DNA from: Candidatus Baltobacteraceae bacterium
GTDB taxonomy: Bacteria > Vulcanimicrobiota > Vulcanimicrobiia > Vulcanimicrobiales > Vulcanimicrobiaceae
DNA length: 64,000 nucleotides
Assembly: GCA_036488875.1 (NCBI GenBank)
Contig: DASXGW010000011.1
Location: 33,489 to 97,488, forward strand
Direction of reading: 5' to 3'
Of this stretch, positions 1-9,165 are shown piece by piece. Below the pieces are notes generated by a model. The model did not search any database. It was given only the letters and a program-made list of their open reading frames with translations, and was not told where the DNA came from. A program made the position numbers and the translations under genes. Position 1 is the stretch's first letter. Every line of letters starts with the position of its first letter.

Positions 1-1299
1 CACGTGGAAGCCGAGGACGTCTTCGACCTGCTGACCGGTCTCATTCGCAAGTCGCTGTCAACCGGTGATCCCGATCACGACGATCGCTACCGCTTACTCG
101 ATTCGATTCACGCGTTTGCCAGCGAGAAATTGCACGAGGCGGGTGAGGTCGAGTGGCTCGAGCGTCGCCACGCGGACTACTACGAGGCAATGACGCGTCA
201 GGCCGACGCGATGTACCGGCGCACGCCTTCTCGCGAGTGGCTTGACGCGCTCGAGCCGGACGTCGACAACTTTCGCGTGGCTCTCGATTGGTCGCTCGAT
301 CGGCGCGGCGACGTCGTCCTGGGCGCCGCCCTCGCGGCAGCCACGTCGAATTTCTTTAACGACTACATGCCCAGCGAAGCGACGCGCTGGATGGTGCGCG
401 CACTCGAACTGCTGCCCAAAGGAAGGGCGCCTCGCGTCGAGGGCCGCTTGAATCTCTTGATGACGACTTCGGGTCGCGACCTTCCGGCCGCACGGATGCG
501 CGCGGCGGGCGAGCGCGCCATCGAGATCTTCCGCGCGAATCTCGATCGTCAGCAGTTGGCCGAAGCGCTGCGCGGCACGGCGCAGATAATCGGGTGGTAT
601 TTCCGCGACGATCGCGCGCTCGCCGACGAGCTGGCGTGCGAATCGATCGAGATCGCACGCGATTTGGGCGATCCGATCCAGCTCGCGTTGTCGCTGCGTA
701 CCCGCGGCTTGACGATCGACATTTCGGACTTCCCGGCCAAGCGCGCCGTCCTGGAAGAGAGCCTTGCACTGATGCGCGCGCACGGCAACGACCGGCAGAT
801 CGCCAGCATGCTGACGTGGATCAGCGACCTCGAGTGTTCGGCCGGCGAAGATCGTCGCGCGCTCGAGTACGGGCGCGAGGCCGAAGCGTTCGCCAGGCGT
901 TCCGGGTCGAACGAGATCTATGCGACGGCAGTCGTCAACCTGGCCAACTACGCCTGCGCATTGAGCGAATGGGAGCTCGCGCGGCAAGCGATACGCGATG
1001 CGATCGCCGTGTCGCGCAAGACGCGTTTCCATCCGACTTTGACGTTCGCGCTTCAGGCCTACGCGTTCGTCGCAACGGAGTTCGGCGATCCGGAACGCGG
1101 CGCGATGCTGCTCGGCTTTTGCAACGGGCGCTTCGGCACGCTCCATCCCGGGCGCCAAGCCGATCAAAGTGAGGAAGTGCTGTACCGCCGGCTGCTCGCG
1201 ACGCTAAACGAAGAGCTCGACGAAACCGCGCTGGCGCGGGCGACGGCCGCCGGCGCGACGATGAAAGAAGACGAAGCGATCGCTCTGACTTCAGCGTAG
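1..1299 (+). CDS. STAND/AfsR-type regulator, C-terminal TPR part (cut by window start)
   Basis: Only the C-terminal part is present: the frame is open through base 1, so the real start lies upstream and the GTG at base 4 is internal. The visible 433 codons begin with the winged-helix-like segment after an NTPase domain ('LLDSIHAFASEKL', typical of AfsR/LuxR-type ATPases). Helical tetratricopeptide-like repeats follow to the end. The terminal 'EELDETALARATAAGATMKEDEAIALT' region resembles the ending seen in the gene at 2185-4314, so the two are paralogues. Such proteins are usually cytoplasmic signal-responsive NTPase regulators; any DNA-binding or cyclase domain would be outside the window. 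The 3' end overlaps the opposing Nudix gene by 9 bases. Confidence 0.75.
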   Translation, partial: HVEAEDVFDLLTGLIRKSLSTGDPDHDDRYRLLDSIHAFASEKLHEAGEVEWLERRHADYYEAMTRQADAMYRRTPSREWLDALEPDVDNFRVALDWSLDRRGDVVLGAALAAATSNFFNDYMPSEATRWMVRALELLPKGRAPRVEGRLNLLMTTSGRDLPAARMRAAGERAIEIFRANLDRQQLAEALRGTAQIIGWYFRDDRALADELACESIEIARDLGDPIQLALSLRTRGLTIDISDFPAKRAVLEESLALMRAHGNDRQIASMLTWISDLECSAGEDRRALEYGREAEAFARRSGSNEIYATAVVNLANYACALSEWELARQAIRDAIAVSRKTRFHPTLTFALQAYAFVATEFGDPERGAMLLGFCNGRFGTLHPGRQADQSEEVLYRRLLATLNEELDETALARATAAGATMKEDEAIALTSA

Positions 1300-1827
1300 C
1301 GCGGCGAAGACGCGCTCTCGCAAATCGCCTTCTTTCCACTGCGCCACGAACGCCTCGAGAATCCGGGCGGTAAAGCCCCAGATACGATAGCCCTGGTAAT
1401 CCAGCACGAGACTCTGCACGCGCAGGCCGCGATGCTCGACGTGGCCTTCGCGCAGACCCTCGCCGACGATCGTCTCGAGCGGAACCGTAAAGACGCCCGC
1501 CGTCTCGCTGGAATCGATCCTCAGCTCGCCGGGTTCGATCACCGCCACGAACGGTGTGACGTCGAAGTTATTGACCGTGCGCTGGCTGAACATCGGCAAC
1601 CGTTGGACGATCGTCACGCGCGCCGGTTCGATGCCGACTTCCTCGTGCAGCTCGCGCAGCGCGGTCGCCTGAAGATCCGCATCTTCGGGATGAACGCTGC
1701 CGCCCGGCAAACCGATCTGTCCCGGATGATCGCGCAGGTGCGCCGCCCGCTCGACGAAGACCACGCCGTGCGGCGCGTTGCGAAAGATGCCGATGACTAC
1801 CGCGGCTTGGCGGCGAAGCGACTGCAC
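1291..1827 (-). CDS. Nudix hydrolase, CoA pyrophosphatase-like
   Basis: A 178-residue protein with a clear Nudix box: 'GQIGLPGGSVHPEDADL' followed by 'TALRELHEEVGIEP', supplying the metal-binding REXXEE glutamates. The 'HPGQIGLPGG' lead-in is typical of the NudL/YeaB coenzyme A diphosphatase group, which splits CoA or acyl-CoA into phosphopantetheine and 3',5'-ADP. I place the start at GTG 1827 because the frame upstream looks non-coding and the divergent dehydratase begins at 1829. A longer start at 1938 is possible but would run through that gene. Substrate is inferred from the family only. Confidence 0.8.
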   Translation of the reverse strand: MQSLRRQAAVVIGIFRNAPHGVVFVERAAHLRDHPGQIGLPGGSVHPEDADLQATALRELHEEVGIEPARVTIVQRLPMFSQRTVNNFDVTPFVAVIEPGELRIDSSETAGVFTVPLETIVGEGLREGHVEHRGLRVQSLVLDYQGYRIWGFTARILEAFVAQWKEGDLRERVFAALR

Positions 1828-1828
1828 C

Positions 1829-2188
1829 GTGAGTGAACTAGCGCAAAAGACGTGCGTTCCCTGTCGCGGCGGCGTACCGCCGCTGGAGCCGGCCCAAAGC
1901 GCGCCGCTGCTCGCGCAGCTCGATTCGAGCTGGCGCATCGTCTCTCGCGAGGATCCTAAGCGCGGATCGATCTCGCTGCTCGAGAGAACGTACCGCTTCG
2001 ACGATTTCGCAGGCGCCTTGCGCGCCGCGGTGCGCGTTGGGGAGATCGCCGAGGAGCAGCAGCATCATCCCAACCTTGCCGTCGCGTGGGGAACGTTGGG
2101 CATCGAAATCTGGACGCACAAGATCGGCGGTTTGACCGAGAGCGACTTCATCTTCGCCGCCAAGTGCGACGCAGCGCTGCCGGCTTAG
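1829..2188 (+). CDS. phhB: Pterin-4a-carbinolamine dehydratase
   Basis: A 119-residue PCD/DCoH-family protein that dehydrates 4a-hydroxytetrahydropterin, recycling the cofactor of aromatic amino acid hydroxylases. The family signature is visible: 'EEQQHHPNLAVAW' with the catalytic histidine pair, then 'WTHKIGGLTESDFIFAAKCD'. The GTG at 1829 gives a protein of normal family length; the longer open frame upstream is antisense to the Nudix gene. An N-terminal 'CVPCRGG' segment, a CxxC pair common in this family, is present. No aromatic hydroxylase gene is in the window, so the role here may be general pterin or molybdopterin maintenance. Confidence 0.88.
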   Translation: MSELAQKTCVPCRGGVPPLEPAQSAPLLAQLDSSWRIVSREDPKRGSISLLERTYRFDDFAGALRAAVRVGEIAEEQQHHPNLAVAWGTLGIEIWTHKIGGLTESDFIFAAKCDAALPA

Positions 2189-4314
2189 GAAACGAACGCC
2201 AGCGCCGATACTTCCGCGTCGTCGAGTCGCCGGCCGGTCGCGCGTTCGCGCTCCATCTCTTCTTCGCTTAGGCGTTGCGCGAGCAACGCCAGCAAACGCT
2301 CGTACACGATTTTTTCCGTCAGCTCGCGCTTCATGTTATAGCGGTCGTAGAAGGCGTCGACGTAGCCGAGAAGGCGCGCCGCCGTCGCGATCTCGCCGCG
2401 CGCCGCCAGCACAAGCGCGGCGCTTTGCACCGGGAGCGCGACGTAGTTCTGGGTGTCGTGCGCTCGGCCGATGGTCGCGGCTTCCCGCGCGACGGAAATC
2501 GCCTCGTCACCTTCGCCGTTAACACTCAAGTACGCGGCCAAGTTGGTCAAGGCGTGGCCGAGCTGCAGCGGCGAGCGCCGCCGGCGCAGCACACCGATGA
2601 CTTCGCGCGCGCGCTCGACCGCGGACGGAACGTTTCCGCTGCGAAACTCACGCTCGGCGACGTTGATCTCGACGTGTGCGGTCAAGCGCGGCCAGCCGAC
2701 CGACTGCGCGAGCTCGAGCGCTTCGAGCAAGAGTTTCCGCCCCTCGGCCGAGTCCTTTTGCGCCAGCGCGGACGCGTAGTCGCGCAGCGCGCGGGCGATC
2801 GCAAACGGCTTCTCGTACTTGCGAATAACATCGAGCGCGTCGTGGAGGTCCCACAAGCTTTTTTCCGGCTCGATCGCGAGCAAATATCGCGCGCGGCCCG
2901 AAAGGCGCCGGGCTTCGGCGAGGGCGCGTTCGTCCTTGCTCGCTTCGGCGAGCTTTCGCGCCCGCTCGGCGGTTTCGAAACTGCGATGATAGATCCGCGC
3001 GGACAGCGCGAGCCGGGCTACCGCAAGCAGGAGCCGCAGCGATTCGAGTTTGTCAGGAAAGGCGAGCCCCGCCAGAATGACCTCGGAACGGCGTAGTCCT
3101 TCGCCTGCGAGATTGTTGAACTCCCAAAAATCGGCCAAATCCGCGGCGACCGACGCGGCCGAGCGAAGGTCGTCGTTGCGCAGCCAATCGAGCGCGGCGC
3201 GGAAGTTGTCGAGATCGAATCCGTGTCGTGCCAGCCACGCTTCTTCCGATCCTTCACCAAAAGTGTCGGCGGCTTCCGCCGCACGCCGTGCAAAAAATGC
3301 AGCGTGGGCGGCGCGAGCCCGTTTTTGATCGGCGGCGTCCAAATGTTCGATCGCGTATTGGCGAATCGACTCGAGCATGCGGTACCGCTCGTTCTCGGAG
3401 ACGAGCATCGACTTTACCACGAGCGCGTCGACGACGGCGTCGAGCGCCTCGCCGTTCTCATCGTCCCCGGCAACGACCGCGCGCGCGGCTTCCTTATCGA
3501 AACTGCCGCTAAAAACGCCCAATCGCGTAAAGACGCGGCGTTCGTTCTCGGTGAGCAGCTCGTAGCTCCAGTCGATGAGCGCCTGCATCGTCTGATGACG
3601 CGGCAACATCAAGGTGCGGCTGCCGGCTACGAGTAAGCGGAATCGTCCGTCGAGGCGGGCGCGCAGTTGACCTAGCGGCATGACCCGGATGTTTGCCGCT
3701 GCGAGCACGATCGCCAGCGCGATGCCGTCACAACGCTTGCAGATGTCGCGCAGCACGGGAAGGTTGCGCCCCGCCGGCGAGAAGCTCGGATCCGCTTGCA
3801 GCGCGTACTCCGAGAATAACTCCATCGCGGCCTCTTCGTCGAGCGTACCCAAGCGATAGACGAACTCGCCCTCGACGCCCAGCGGCTCGCGGCTGGTGGC
3901 CAGCACGCGCACGTGCGGACATGCGGCCACGATCGACCGAACGAACGCCGAAGTCGGCGCCAGCAAATGTTCGCAGTTATCGAGCACGAGAAGCACGCGC
4001 TGATTACGCAGCGCCACGACGAGGGCTTCGACTGGGTCCTGCTTCGGCGTCAGCTCTAAGCCAATCGCCGCGGCGACGGCGTGCGGCACGATCTGCGGAT
4101 CGCTCACCGGAGCCAGGTCGACGAACCAGCCGTCGCCGCCGCTTCCGTTGCTGAGAGCGACGTGCGCGACTTCGACGGCCAAACGCGTTTTACCGATGCC
4201 CCCTGCGCCCGAAATCGTGACGAGATGCGAACCGTGCAGCGCCTCGACGGTGCTTGCGATCTCGCGCTCGCGGCCGACGATCGGCATCGCGTGGCGCGGC
4301 AGGTTCTGGGCCAT
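2185..4314 (-). CDS. STAND-class NTPase with TPR repeats (AfsR-like, no DNA-binding domain)
   Basis: A 709-residue protein. Residues 1-15 hold the 'GREREI' lead-in. The Walker A 'GAGGIGKT' is at 36-43 and the Walker B 'VLLVLDN' at 107-113. The 'LATSREPLG' sensor loop is near 138-146, with the 'CDGIALAI' equivalent of the NB-ARC GLPLA motif further on. A winged-helix region follows ('MLESIRQYAIEHL'), and the C-terminal half is TPR-like helices. AfsR/LuxR-type relatives carry an N-terminal DNA-binding or cyclase domain. Here a stop lies only 23 codons upstream of ATG 4314, so the protein starts directly at the NTPase. It overlaps phhB by 4 bases tail to tail. Partner and signal are unknown. Confidence 0.85.
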   Translation of the reverse strand: MAQNLPRHAMPIVGREREIASTVEALHGSHLVTISGAGGIGKTRLAVEVAHVALSNGSGGDGWFVDLAPVSDPQIVPHAVAAAIGLELTPKQDPVEALVVALRNQRVLLVLDNCEHLLAPTSAFVRSIVAACPHVRVLATSREPLGVEGEFVYRLGTLDEEAAMELFSEYALQADPSFSPAGRNLPVLRDICKRCDGIALAIVLAAANIRVMPLGQLRARLDGRFRLLVAGSRTLMLPRHQTMQALIDWSYELLTENERRVFTRLGVFSGSFDKEAARAVVAGDDENGEALDAVVDALVVKSMLVSENERYRMLESIRQYAIEHLDAADQKRARAAHAAFFARRAAEAADTFGEGSEEAWLARHGFDLDNFRAALDWLRNDDLRSAASVAADLADFWEFNNLAGEGLRRSEVILAGLAFPDKLESLRLLLAVARLALSARIYHRSFETAERARKLAEASKDERALAEARRLSGRARYLLAIEPEKSLWDLHDALDVIRKYEKPFAIARALRDYASALAQKDSAEGRKLLLEALELAQSVGWPRLTAHVEINVAEREFRSGNVPSAVERAREVIGVLRRRRSPLQLGHALTNLAAYLSVNGEGDEAISVAREAATIGRAHDTQNYVALPVQSAALVLAARGEIATAARLLGYVDAFYDRYNMKRELTEKIVYERLLALLAQRLSEEEMERERATGRRLDDAEVSALAFVS

Positions 4315-4410
4315 TCGTCCCGATTTCTGGCTCCCTATCGGCGCGCCTGCGTAGGGTGCGGTTTCGATACGGCCCCGAGCTCACCGCGTATTACCCCGAT
4401 CCAATGATCG

Positions 4411-5205
4411 ATGCGCGGCTTCGTCGTATGTGACAGCGTGCTGCCGTTCGACGTAGCCGGAAACGGCCCGGACCTCCTCCTCATTCCCGGCGTCGCGTCG
4501 ACGCGTCCGCTGTGGAATCTCGTGCGGCCGCAACTCGCCGAAAGCTTTCGCACGATCGCCTTCGATTGCCGCGATAGCAGCGCCGAGACGGCGTCGCCAA
4601 GCGCGTACGGCATGCTCGAGCTCGTGCAGGATACGATCGCGGTCATGGACGCGGCCGGATCGACGCGTGCCCACGTGCTCGGTCATTCGCTCGGCGGCGC
4701 GGTCACGCAAGAGCTCGCCATCGCCCATCCCGATCGCGTCGCGTCGTTGACCCTCGTCTCCACTTGGGCGCGGGGCGACACGTACGCCGCCAACGTTATG
4801 TCGTTGATGCGCGATCTCGCCGTGCACGTCGACGACGACCGTTCGCTGCTCGCGGCGCTGATCTACGCCGGTTGGGGCGAGGCGACCTTACGCGACGCCG
4901 ATCTGTTTACGATGACCGATGCGGCACTGGCGCTCGGCCCGCTCGCACCGCGCGACGCAATCGCGCGGCAGTGGGATCTCGCCGCCACCGTCGACACGCT
5001 CGAGCGGCTGGAGCGCATCTCCGCGCCGGTACACGTCGTCTGGGGCGCGCAAGACCGGCTGTTACCGCCATGGCTGTCGCGGCAACTTGCGTCCGCGATC
5101 CCGCACGCGCGCACCACGGCGATCGAAGGCTGCGGACATCTTCCGATGGTCGCGGCCCCCGGCGCTTTTGCGGCAGCGGTTATCGGCTTTATCGCCGGAG
5201 TCTAG
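4411..5205 (+). CDS. Alpha/beta hydrolase
   Basis: A 264-residue alpha/beta-fold hydrolase of the 3-oxoadipate enol-lactonase/BioH-like type. The nucleophile elbow 'LGHSLGGAV' supplies the serine, 'WGAQDRLLPP' the aspartate and 'GCGHLPMVAAP' the histidine. The oxyanion-hole region is 'LLLIPGVAST'. There is no signal peptide, so it should act in the cytoplasm. It abuts the 3' end of the convergent lipoprotein gene with no spacer. The substrate cannot be read from the sequence; no aromatic degradation genes lie nearby, so a specific enol-lactonase call is not justified. Confidence 0.85.
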   Translation: MRGFVVCDSVLPFDVAGNGPDLLLIPGVASTRPLWNLVRPQLAESFRTIAFDCRDSSAETASPSAYGMLELVQDTIAVMDAAGSTRAHVLGHSLGGAVTQELAIAHPDRVASLTLVSTWARGDTYAANVMSLMRDLAVHVDDDRSLLAALIYAGWGEATLRDADLFTMTDAALALGPLAPRDAIARQWDLAATVDTLERLERISAPVHVVWGAQDRLLPPWLSRQLASAIPHARTTAIEGCGHLPMVAAPGAFAAAVIGFIAGV

Positions 5206-6141
5206 TTACGGTTTCGTGGCACACGCGTGATACTTGTTTGAGTACATCGGCTGCGAGTTGTAGATGCGCCCCGCAATCTTGACGGGCGAGACGAAGAACT
5301 CGCATTCGTCCCCAATCTCGCCGCCGACGAAGTTGTACCACGCGAGTTTAGGCCCGGGATCGGTAATCGATTCGTACGTTTCGTGCGCGAGCGTCGAGAT
5401 CGTCGAGTTCGTCACCTCGGACGCGCCCCGCGACTTCTTCGTCAAGCAGCCCCGAACGTCTTGATACGGCTCGATCGAATAAATTACCAATCCTAAGTCG
5501 GAGTACTTGACGGTACCGTGGTACGCGCAGAAAGCGAAGGCCGGTCCATAGTCCGGCGAATAGCATTGCTTCGAAAAGTCAAAGCACGTATCGGTGCCTT
5601 TGGGCAGAAAGACGTGATAGATATTTGCGTAACCGGTCGCCTTTAACTTCGCGGCGACCTCGTGGACGATCGCGAAGAGATCGTTTTCGTAGAGCGCCGT
5701 TCCTTTGTAAACGGTGAACGAGACGCTGGTCGAGTCGCCAAATGAATACGCGCCGGCACCGCTTCCCGTATATTGCGCGAGCATGCCGGCAAACGAGCTT
5801 CCCTTAAGACCGGTTTGAAAGGGTTCCGGCGCGCCCCAGCAGCTCTGGTTCTTAGCGGGACAGTTGACGTAGATATTGTGCGCGGCTGCCGACTTCATCA
5901 CGGGACCGCCGTAATTCGTGAGGTCGTCGGGATACGTCAGGCCGCCGCCGGCCGGTTGCCTCGCGTGCGATGCCGTTCGCAACGGCATAATGCGATAGGT
6001 ATAGCCGGCAACCGTATAACCGTTCGAGGCGCCGTCTCGAAAGGCGGCATTCGGCGGCGGAGTAACCGGACCACCGGTTTGCGAGCACGCTGCTAGCGCA
6101 ACGAATGCGGCGATGGACCCGATACGGTAGAAATGCGTCAT
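5206..6141 (-). CDS. Secreted lipoprotein with HExxESxTDP motif, EXORDIUM/PHI-1-like
   Basis: A 311-residue predicted lipoprotein: a hydrophobic signal ending in the lipobox 'ALAAC' (Cys19). ATG 6141 is chosen because a perfect AGGAGG lies 9 bases upstream (6151-6156); the longer frame is not needed. Conserved blocks are 'YGGPVMK', 'CAYHGTVKYSDLG' and 'LAHETYESITDP' (His253), then 'WYN...GGEIGDECEF'. The H-E-x-x-E-x-x-T-[DN]-P plus 'EIxDxC' arrangement recalls plant and bacterial EXORDIUM/phosphate-induced-1 proteins and could bind metal. It is a full-length paralogue of the gene at 10441-11445. Function is unknown; a peptidase or carbohydrate role is only a guess. Confidence 0.7.
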   Translation of the reverse strand: MTHFYRIGSIAAFVALAACSQTGGPVTPPPNAAFRDGASNGYTVAGYTYRIMPLRTASHARQPAGGGLTYPDDLTNYGGPVMKSAAAHNIYVNCPAKNQSCWGAPEPFQTGLKGSSFAGMLAQYTGSGAGAYSFGDSTSVSFTVYKGTALYENDLFAIVHEVAAKLKATGYANIYHVFLPKGTDTCFDFSKQCYSPDYGPAFAFCAYHGTVKYSDLGLVIYSIEPYQDVRGCLTKKSRGASEVTNSTISTLAHETYESITDPGPKLAWYNFVGGEIGDECEFFVSPVKIAGRIYNSQPMYSNKYHACATKP

Positions 6142-6161
6142 CGAAAAATACCTCCTAAGAA

Positions 6162-7301
6162 CTAGCGTCCGGCGACGGAGACACACGACGGAGGTCCCGG
6201 AGGACTCGTCGCGTTGCTTTCGGTGAACGCGATCGACGGATACTGCTCCTTATTCACGGTCGAGGGCGGTGCGACGAACGAGAGATTGTTCTCCTCACCA
6301 GTCGTGCCGGAGTTGCCGGCGCACGCGGCGGCCGTCGAGTAGCCGGTCACGGCCTCGAGACGCACGGTAATCGTCGCTCCGGCGTTAAACACTGCCTGAT
6401 TCCCGTCGCTATTTCCGACTACGTTGAACTCGGCACCGGTCCAATGTTGACTCAAGTCGGTCACGCCGTCGTCCTGCGCGTTTTTCATTCCGTATACGTA
6501 TCCGCCGACGGAGAAGAACACGCTGTCGCCGTTGGAACCGGCGCTGCCGGCTAAGCGGACGTCCGCGAGCTGCGCGATCGGGACCGTCGGCACCAAGACC
6601 GAGTTGGGAGCGTTTTTGTAGCAGTCGCCGCCGCTTGCCATCCAGTTCTGTTTCGGTGGACACTTGATCTTTTTGGTGGAGGTCGACAATAGCCAGTCCT
6701 GGATGATGAGCTCTCCGCCGCCGCTGTAGTATTTTGGCTGATTCGTGTAGACGAACTGCTCCCAGCCCAAGCAGTGCCGGATCTTCCCGCACGACGAAGT
6801 CGAGAAGTTGTTCGAATTGAGCTGCAGCGAGTAGACGTTATTCCCGAGTCCGTGCGTTCCACAGCTCGTCCCGCTCGCATATTTAGGAGCGCAGCTCGTG
6901 ACGGTCTTGACGCCGCTAACGTCTTCAAACGAACCGATCGCGCCCAACATCGTCACCGGCAACACATCGATGCCGTAGTCGTTGCCGTTACCAATAATCG
7001 ATGGATTGATCCGGCCTCTTCGCGGCGGAAAGACGACCTTCGGCGCCGCCCCGCAAGCGACGCGCGACCAAGCCGTCGCCGGATATTCGGCCCTAAAGCA
7101 GCCCGCGTGAGGAAGCCCCTCGCGCATCATGCCCTCGCCCCACGCTCGGACGATCGCTTTAGCCGCGGACGTCTTCCCGAACGACGCGTTCGGCCGCGAT
7201 TGCGCCGGACCAAACGACCCAGTCGAGCCGGCGCAACCCGCCAACAGCGATCCGGCAAGCGCAAGCGAACTGACGGCGACGAGCTTGGGACAGTGTCGCA
7301 T
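6162..7301 (-). CDS. Hypothetical lipoprotein
   Basis: A 379-residue predicted lipoprotein. The signal peptide runs 'LALAGSLLAGC', with Cys23 as the lipidated residue. ATG 7301 is preferred over the longer frame because a GGAG at 7312-7315 sits at normal spacing. The mature part has several cysteines and many Gly, Ser, Asn and Thr residues, giving a beta-rich extracellular look, with the terminal 'PPGPPSCVSVAGR'. No known domain is recognised. It lies 20 bases upstream of the HExxES lipoprotein in the same direction and may be co-transcribed with it. Confidence 0.7.
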   Translation of the reverse strand: MRHCPKLVAVSSLALAGSLLAGCAGSTGSFGPAQSRPNASFGKTSAAKAIVRAWGEGMMREGLPHAGCFRAEYPATAWSRVACGAAPKVVFPPRRGRINPSIIGNGNDYGIDVLPVTMLGAIGSFEDVSGVKTVTSCAPKYASGTSCGTHGLGNNVYSLQLNSNNFSTSSCGKIRHCLGWEQFVYTNQPKYYSGGGELIIQDWLLSTSTKKIKCPPKQNWMASGGDCYKNAPNSVLVPTVPIAQLADVRLAGSAGSNGDSVFFSVGGYVYGMKNAQDDGVTDLSQHWTGAEFNVVGNSDGNQAVFNAGATITVRLEAVTGYSTAAACAGNSGTTGEENNLSFVAPPSTVNKEQYPSIAFTESNATSPPGPPSCVSVAGR

Positions 7302-7314
7302 CGAGTCTAGACTC

Positions 7315-9075
7315 CTAACTGCGTTCGAGTTCGGATCGGAGTGACGAAAATCCATCGGCGATGGCTCGACGCATGGCTTTGAGTTCGGCCAAGACGGGGT
7401 CGTCGCCGGACGGCGCGGAGTGGCCCAAAACGTCCAAAACACCACCGACGTGGTGCGCTAAGTCCTCGATCGCATCGGATTCGTCGGGCGCATACGATTC
7501 CTGCGAGCGCTTCGGCCCGAGCAAGAGCGCGCCGACCAGGCGCCCTCGCGAGACCATCGGATAGGCGAACTCGCCCTCGAACTGCGTGCCAATCCCGTGC
7601 AGATCGAGCTTGCGATGCCACGTGCGAAGCGCGACGATCGCCGGATCGTTCTCGCTCACTCCTGCGTACGTTGCATTCCCGTTACCAAGTGCAACCCTCG
7701 CGAACGAAGCGTCGGCATGGCGTTCCAACACGTCTATGGTACGGTTCACCAATAAGGCAGGGTCGGTCACGAACGCAGCCTCGCGCGCGAAACGGCGAAT
7801 GGCTTCTTCGTCCTCGTGCCGCTTCCTAAAAAACACGCGATCGAGGACGTGCTCGACGCGATCGTGCACGAACTTGATGGAAAACCCGAGCAGCAGCGCT
7901 ACGACAGCCCCAACGACGAGACTGGTCGTGTGGCTCTGTTGTTGCAACCACGCTCCGATCGCCCATTCGAACAGCATGAACGCGCCGACGACGACGATCG
8001 ATACGCCCGAAAAGATGGCCACGCGGTTGAGCGCGAAGCCGATGTCGAGAACGCGCCGGTTGAGTAGCGCGTACGTCATACCGACCGGCGCTAAAACCGA
8101 GCCTAAGTTGGCAAACCCGTAGGCCGCAATGAGCGCATCGCCATGCTGTTCGGTGGGCAAGATTGCCGGCACGAGGTACAGCATCATTTCGGTGATGTAA
8201 AAGATCATGAGCGGCGCTATCACCCAGGTGATGCGGCTTCGCTCCTCTCCGCGTGCCGCCGCTAGCGCCACCCACGCGCATCCAACCGCCAAAGCGTACG
8301 GAATCGCACCGTAGGTCATGTTCCACTCCGGACCGACCCCTTGCGCGACCCAGGGCAGCGATCCGTTCCATAACGTGACGAGTCGCACGATTCCGAAAAT
8401 CGCGAGGACGCCCGCCGAAGCATAGGCTAGCGCCGTCAATGCGCGTCGCAACGACGACATCGGTTGCGCGGCCAGAGACGCGTACGTCGCCAACAACGGT
8501 ACCCACGCCCAATTCAAAGCCCATCCAATCGCCATCGTGACGGCGTCGGCGAGCGGTGAAGGACTCAGCCGAGTGCCGGGAAGCAACGCGCTTGAAGTGA
8601 CGTAGCTGGTCAGCAGCGCGCTGAGCACGCGCGCTTGCACTGAATCGGCGCGACGCCAGGCAATAAACGCGGCAAACGCCAGCATCCAGAACGAAGAGAA
8701 CGACCACAGTATCGTGTCCCAGCGCCAAGGCGGCGGACCGCCCGCAACAAAGTCGATCGGCACTCTCGCACCGCCGCGCACTACGGCGAACGCGATCTTC
8801 TCGTGGGGATAGACGCCGACGAGCAGGCGTAAGCGTTCGGCGGGCGCGAGGTCGCGTACGTTAATCAGATCGCCGGCGCGCACGCCGCTTGCTTGCGCGG
8901 CTCCCCCCGGATCCACCGCGTCTACCCGAACGACTGCAGGGTCGGCGGTGCGTGAGACTTGGAAGCCCAGCGCCGACGATGACTGAATGCTGTCGGTAAC
9001 CAGGGTGATCGCGTTCAGGACGGCCGCGCAACAGCAAAACGCCAAAAGTATCGCGCGCCAAGACGACACGGACAT
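7315..9075 (-). CDS. PDZ - multi-TM - GAF-like membrane sensor (paralogue A)
   Basis: A 586-residue protein. An N-terminal membrane segment is followed by a PDZ-like domain at about residues 35-115 ('VDPGGAAQASGVRAGDLINV'). Then come about eight hydrophobic segments, a linker ('HVLDRVFFRKRHEDE') and a C-terminal GAF-like domain ending 'DAIEDLAHHVGGVLDVLG'. There is no histidine kinase, cyclase or other output domain. Two paralogues of the same architecture lie at 24097-25767 and 25799-27541. The start is supported by a GGAGGA just upstream. It lies 13 bases upstream of the lipoprotein gene at 6162-7301. The likely role is a membrane sensor or scaffold; the output is unknown. Confidence 0.75.
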   Translation of the reverse strand: MSVSSWRAILLAFCCCAAVLNAITLVTDSIQSSSALGFQVSRTADPAVVRVDAVDPGGAAQASGVRAGDLINVRDLAPAERLRLLVGVYPHEKIAFAVVRGGARVPIDFVAGGPPPWRWDTILWSFSSFWMLAFAAFIAWRRADSVQARVLSALLTSYVTSSALLPGTRLSPSPLADAVTMAIGWALNWAWVPLLATYASLAAQPMSSLRRALTALAYASAGVLAIFGIVRLVTLWNGSLPWVAQGVGPEWNMTYGAIPYALAVGCAWVALAAARGEERSRITWVIAPLMIFYITEMMLYLVPAILPTEQHGDALIAAYGFANLGSVLAPVGMTYALLNRRVLDIGFALNRVAIFSGVSIVVVGAFMLFEWAIGAWLQQQSHTTSLVVGAVVALLLGFSIKFVHDRVEHVLDRVFFRKRHEDEEAIRRFAREAAFVTDPALLVNRTIDVLERHADASFARVALGNGNATYAGVSENDPAIVALRTWHRKLDLHGIGTQFEGEFAYPMVSRGRLVGALLLGPKRSQESYAPDESDAIEDLAHHVGGVLDVLGHSAPSGDDPVLAELKAMRRAIADGFSSLRSELERS

Positions 9076-9109
9076 AGTGTGCCGTTCCTCCGGCCCCCGA
9101 AGATGCCCT

Positions 9110-9123
9110 TGTCATTCCGAGCG
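9110..9123 (+). repeat. Degenerate copy of the TGTCATCCCGAGCG repeat
   Basis: The 14 bases TGTCATTCCGAGCG match 13 of 14 positions of the core of the paired repeat at 58775-58844. This copy lies in the 90-base gap between two divergent genes and has no perfect hairpin behind it, so it may be a remnant or a chance match. Confidence 0.4.
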
Positions 9124-9165
9124 CTCGTCGCAGAGGGAGGCTGACTTCACACGTCAGGAGGCCTC

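Noticed and set aside
94..1167. Long open frame on the minus strand
   Set aside because: Antisense to the TPR regulator, rich in Arg/Ala/Gly with no domain; typical shadow in GC-rich DNA.
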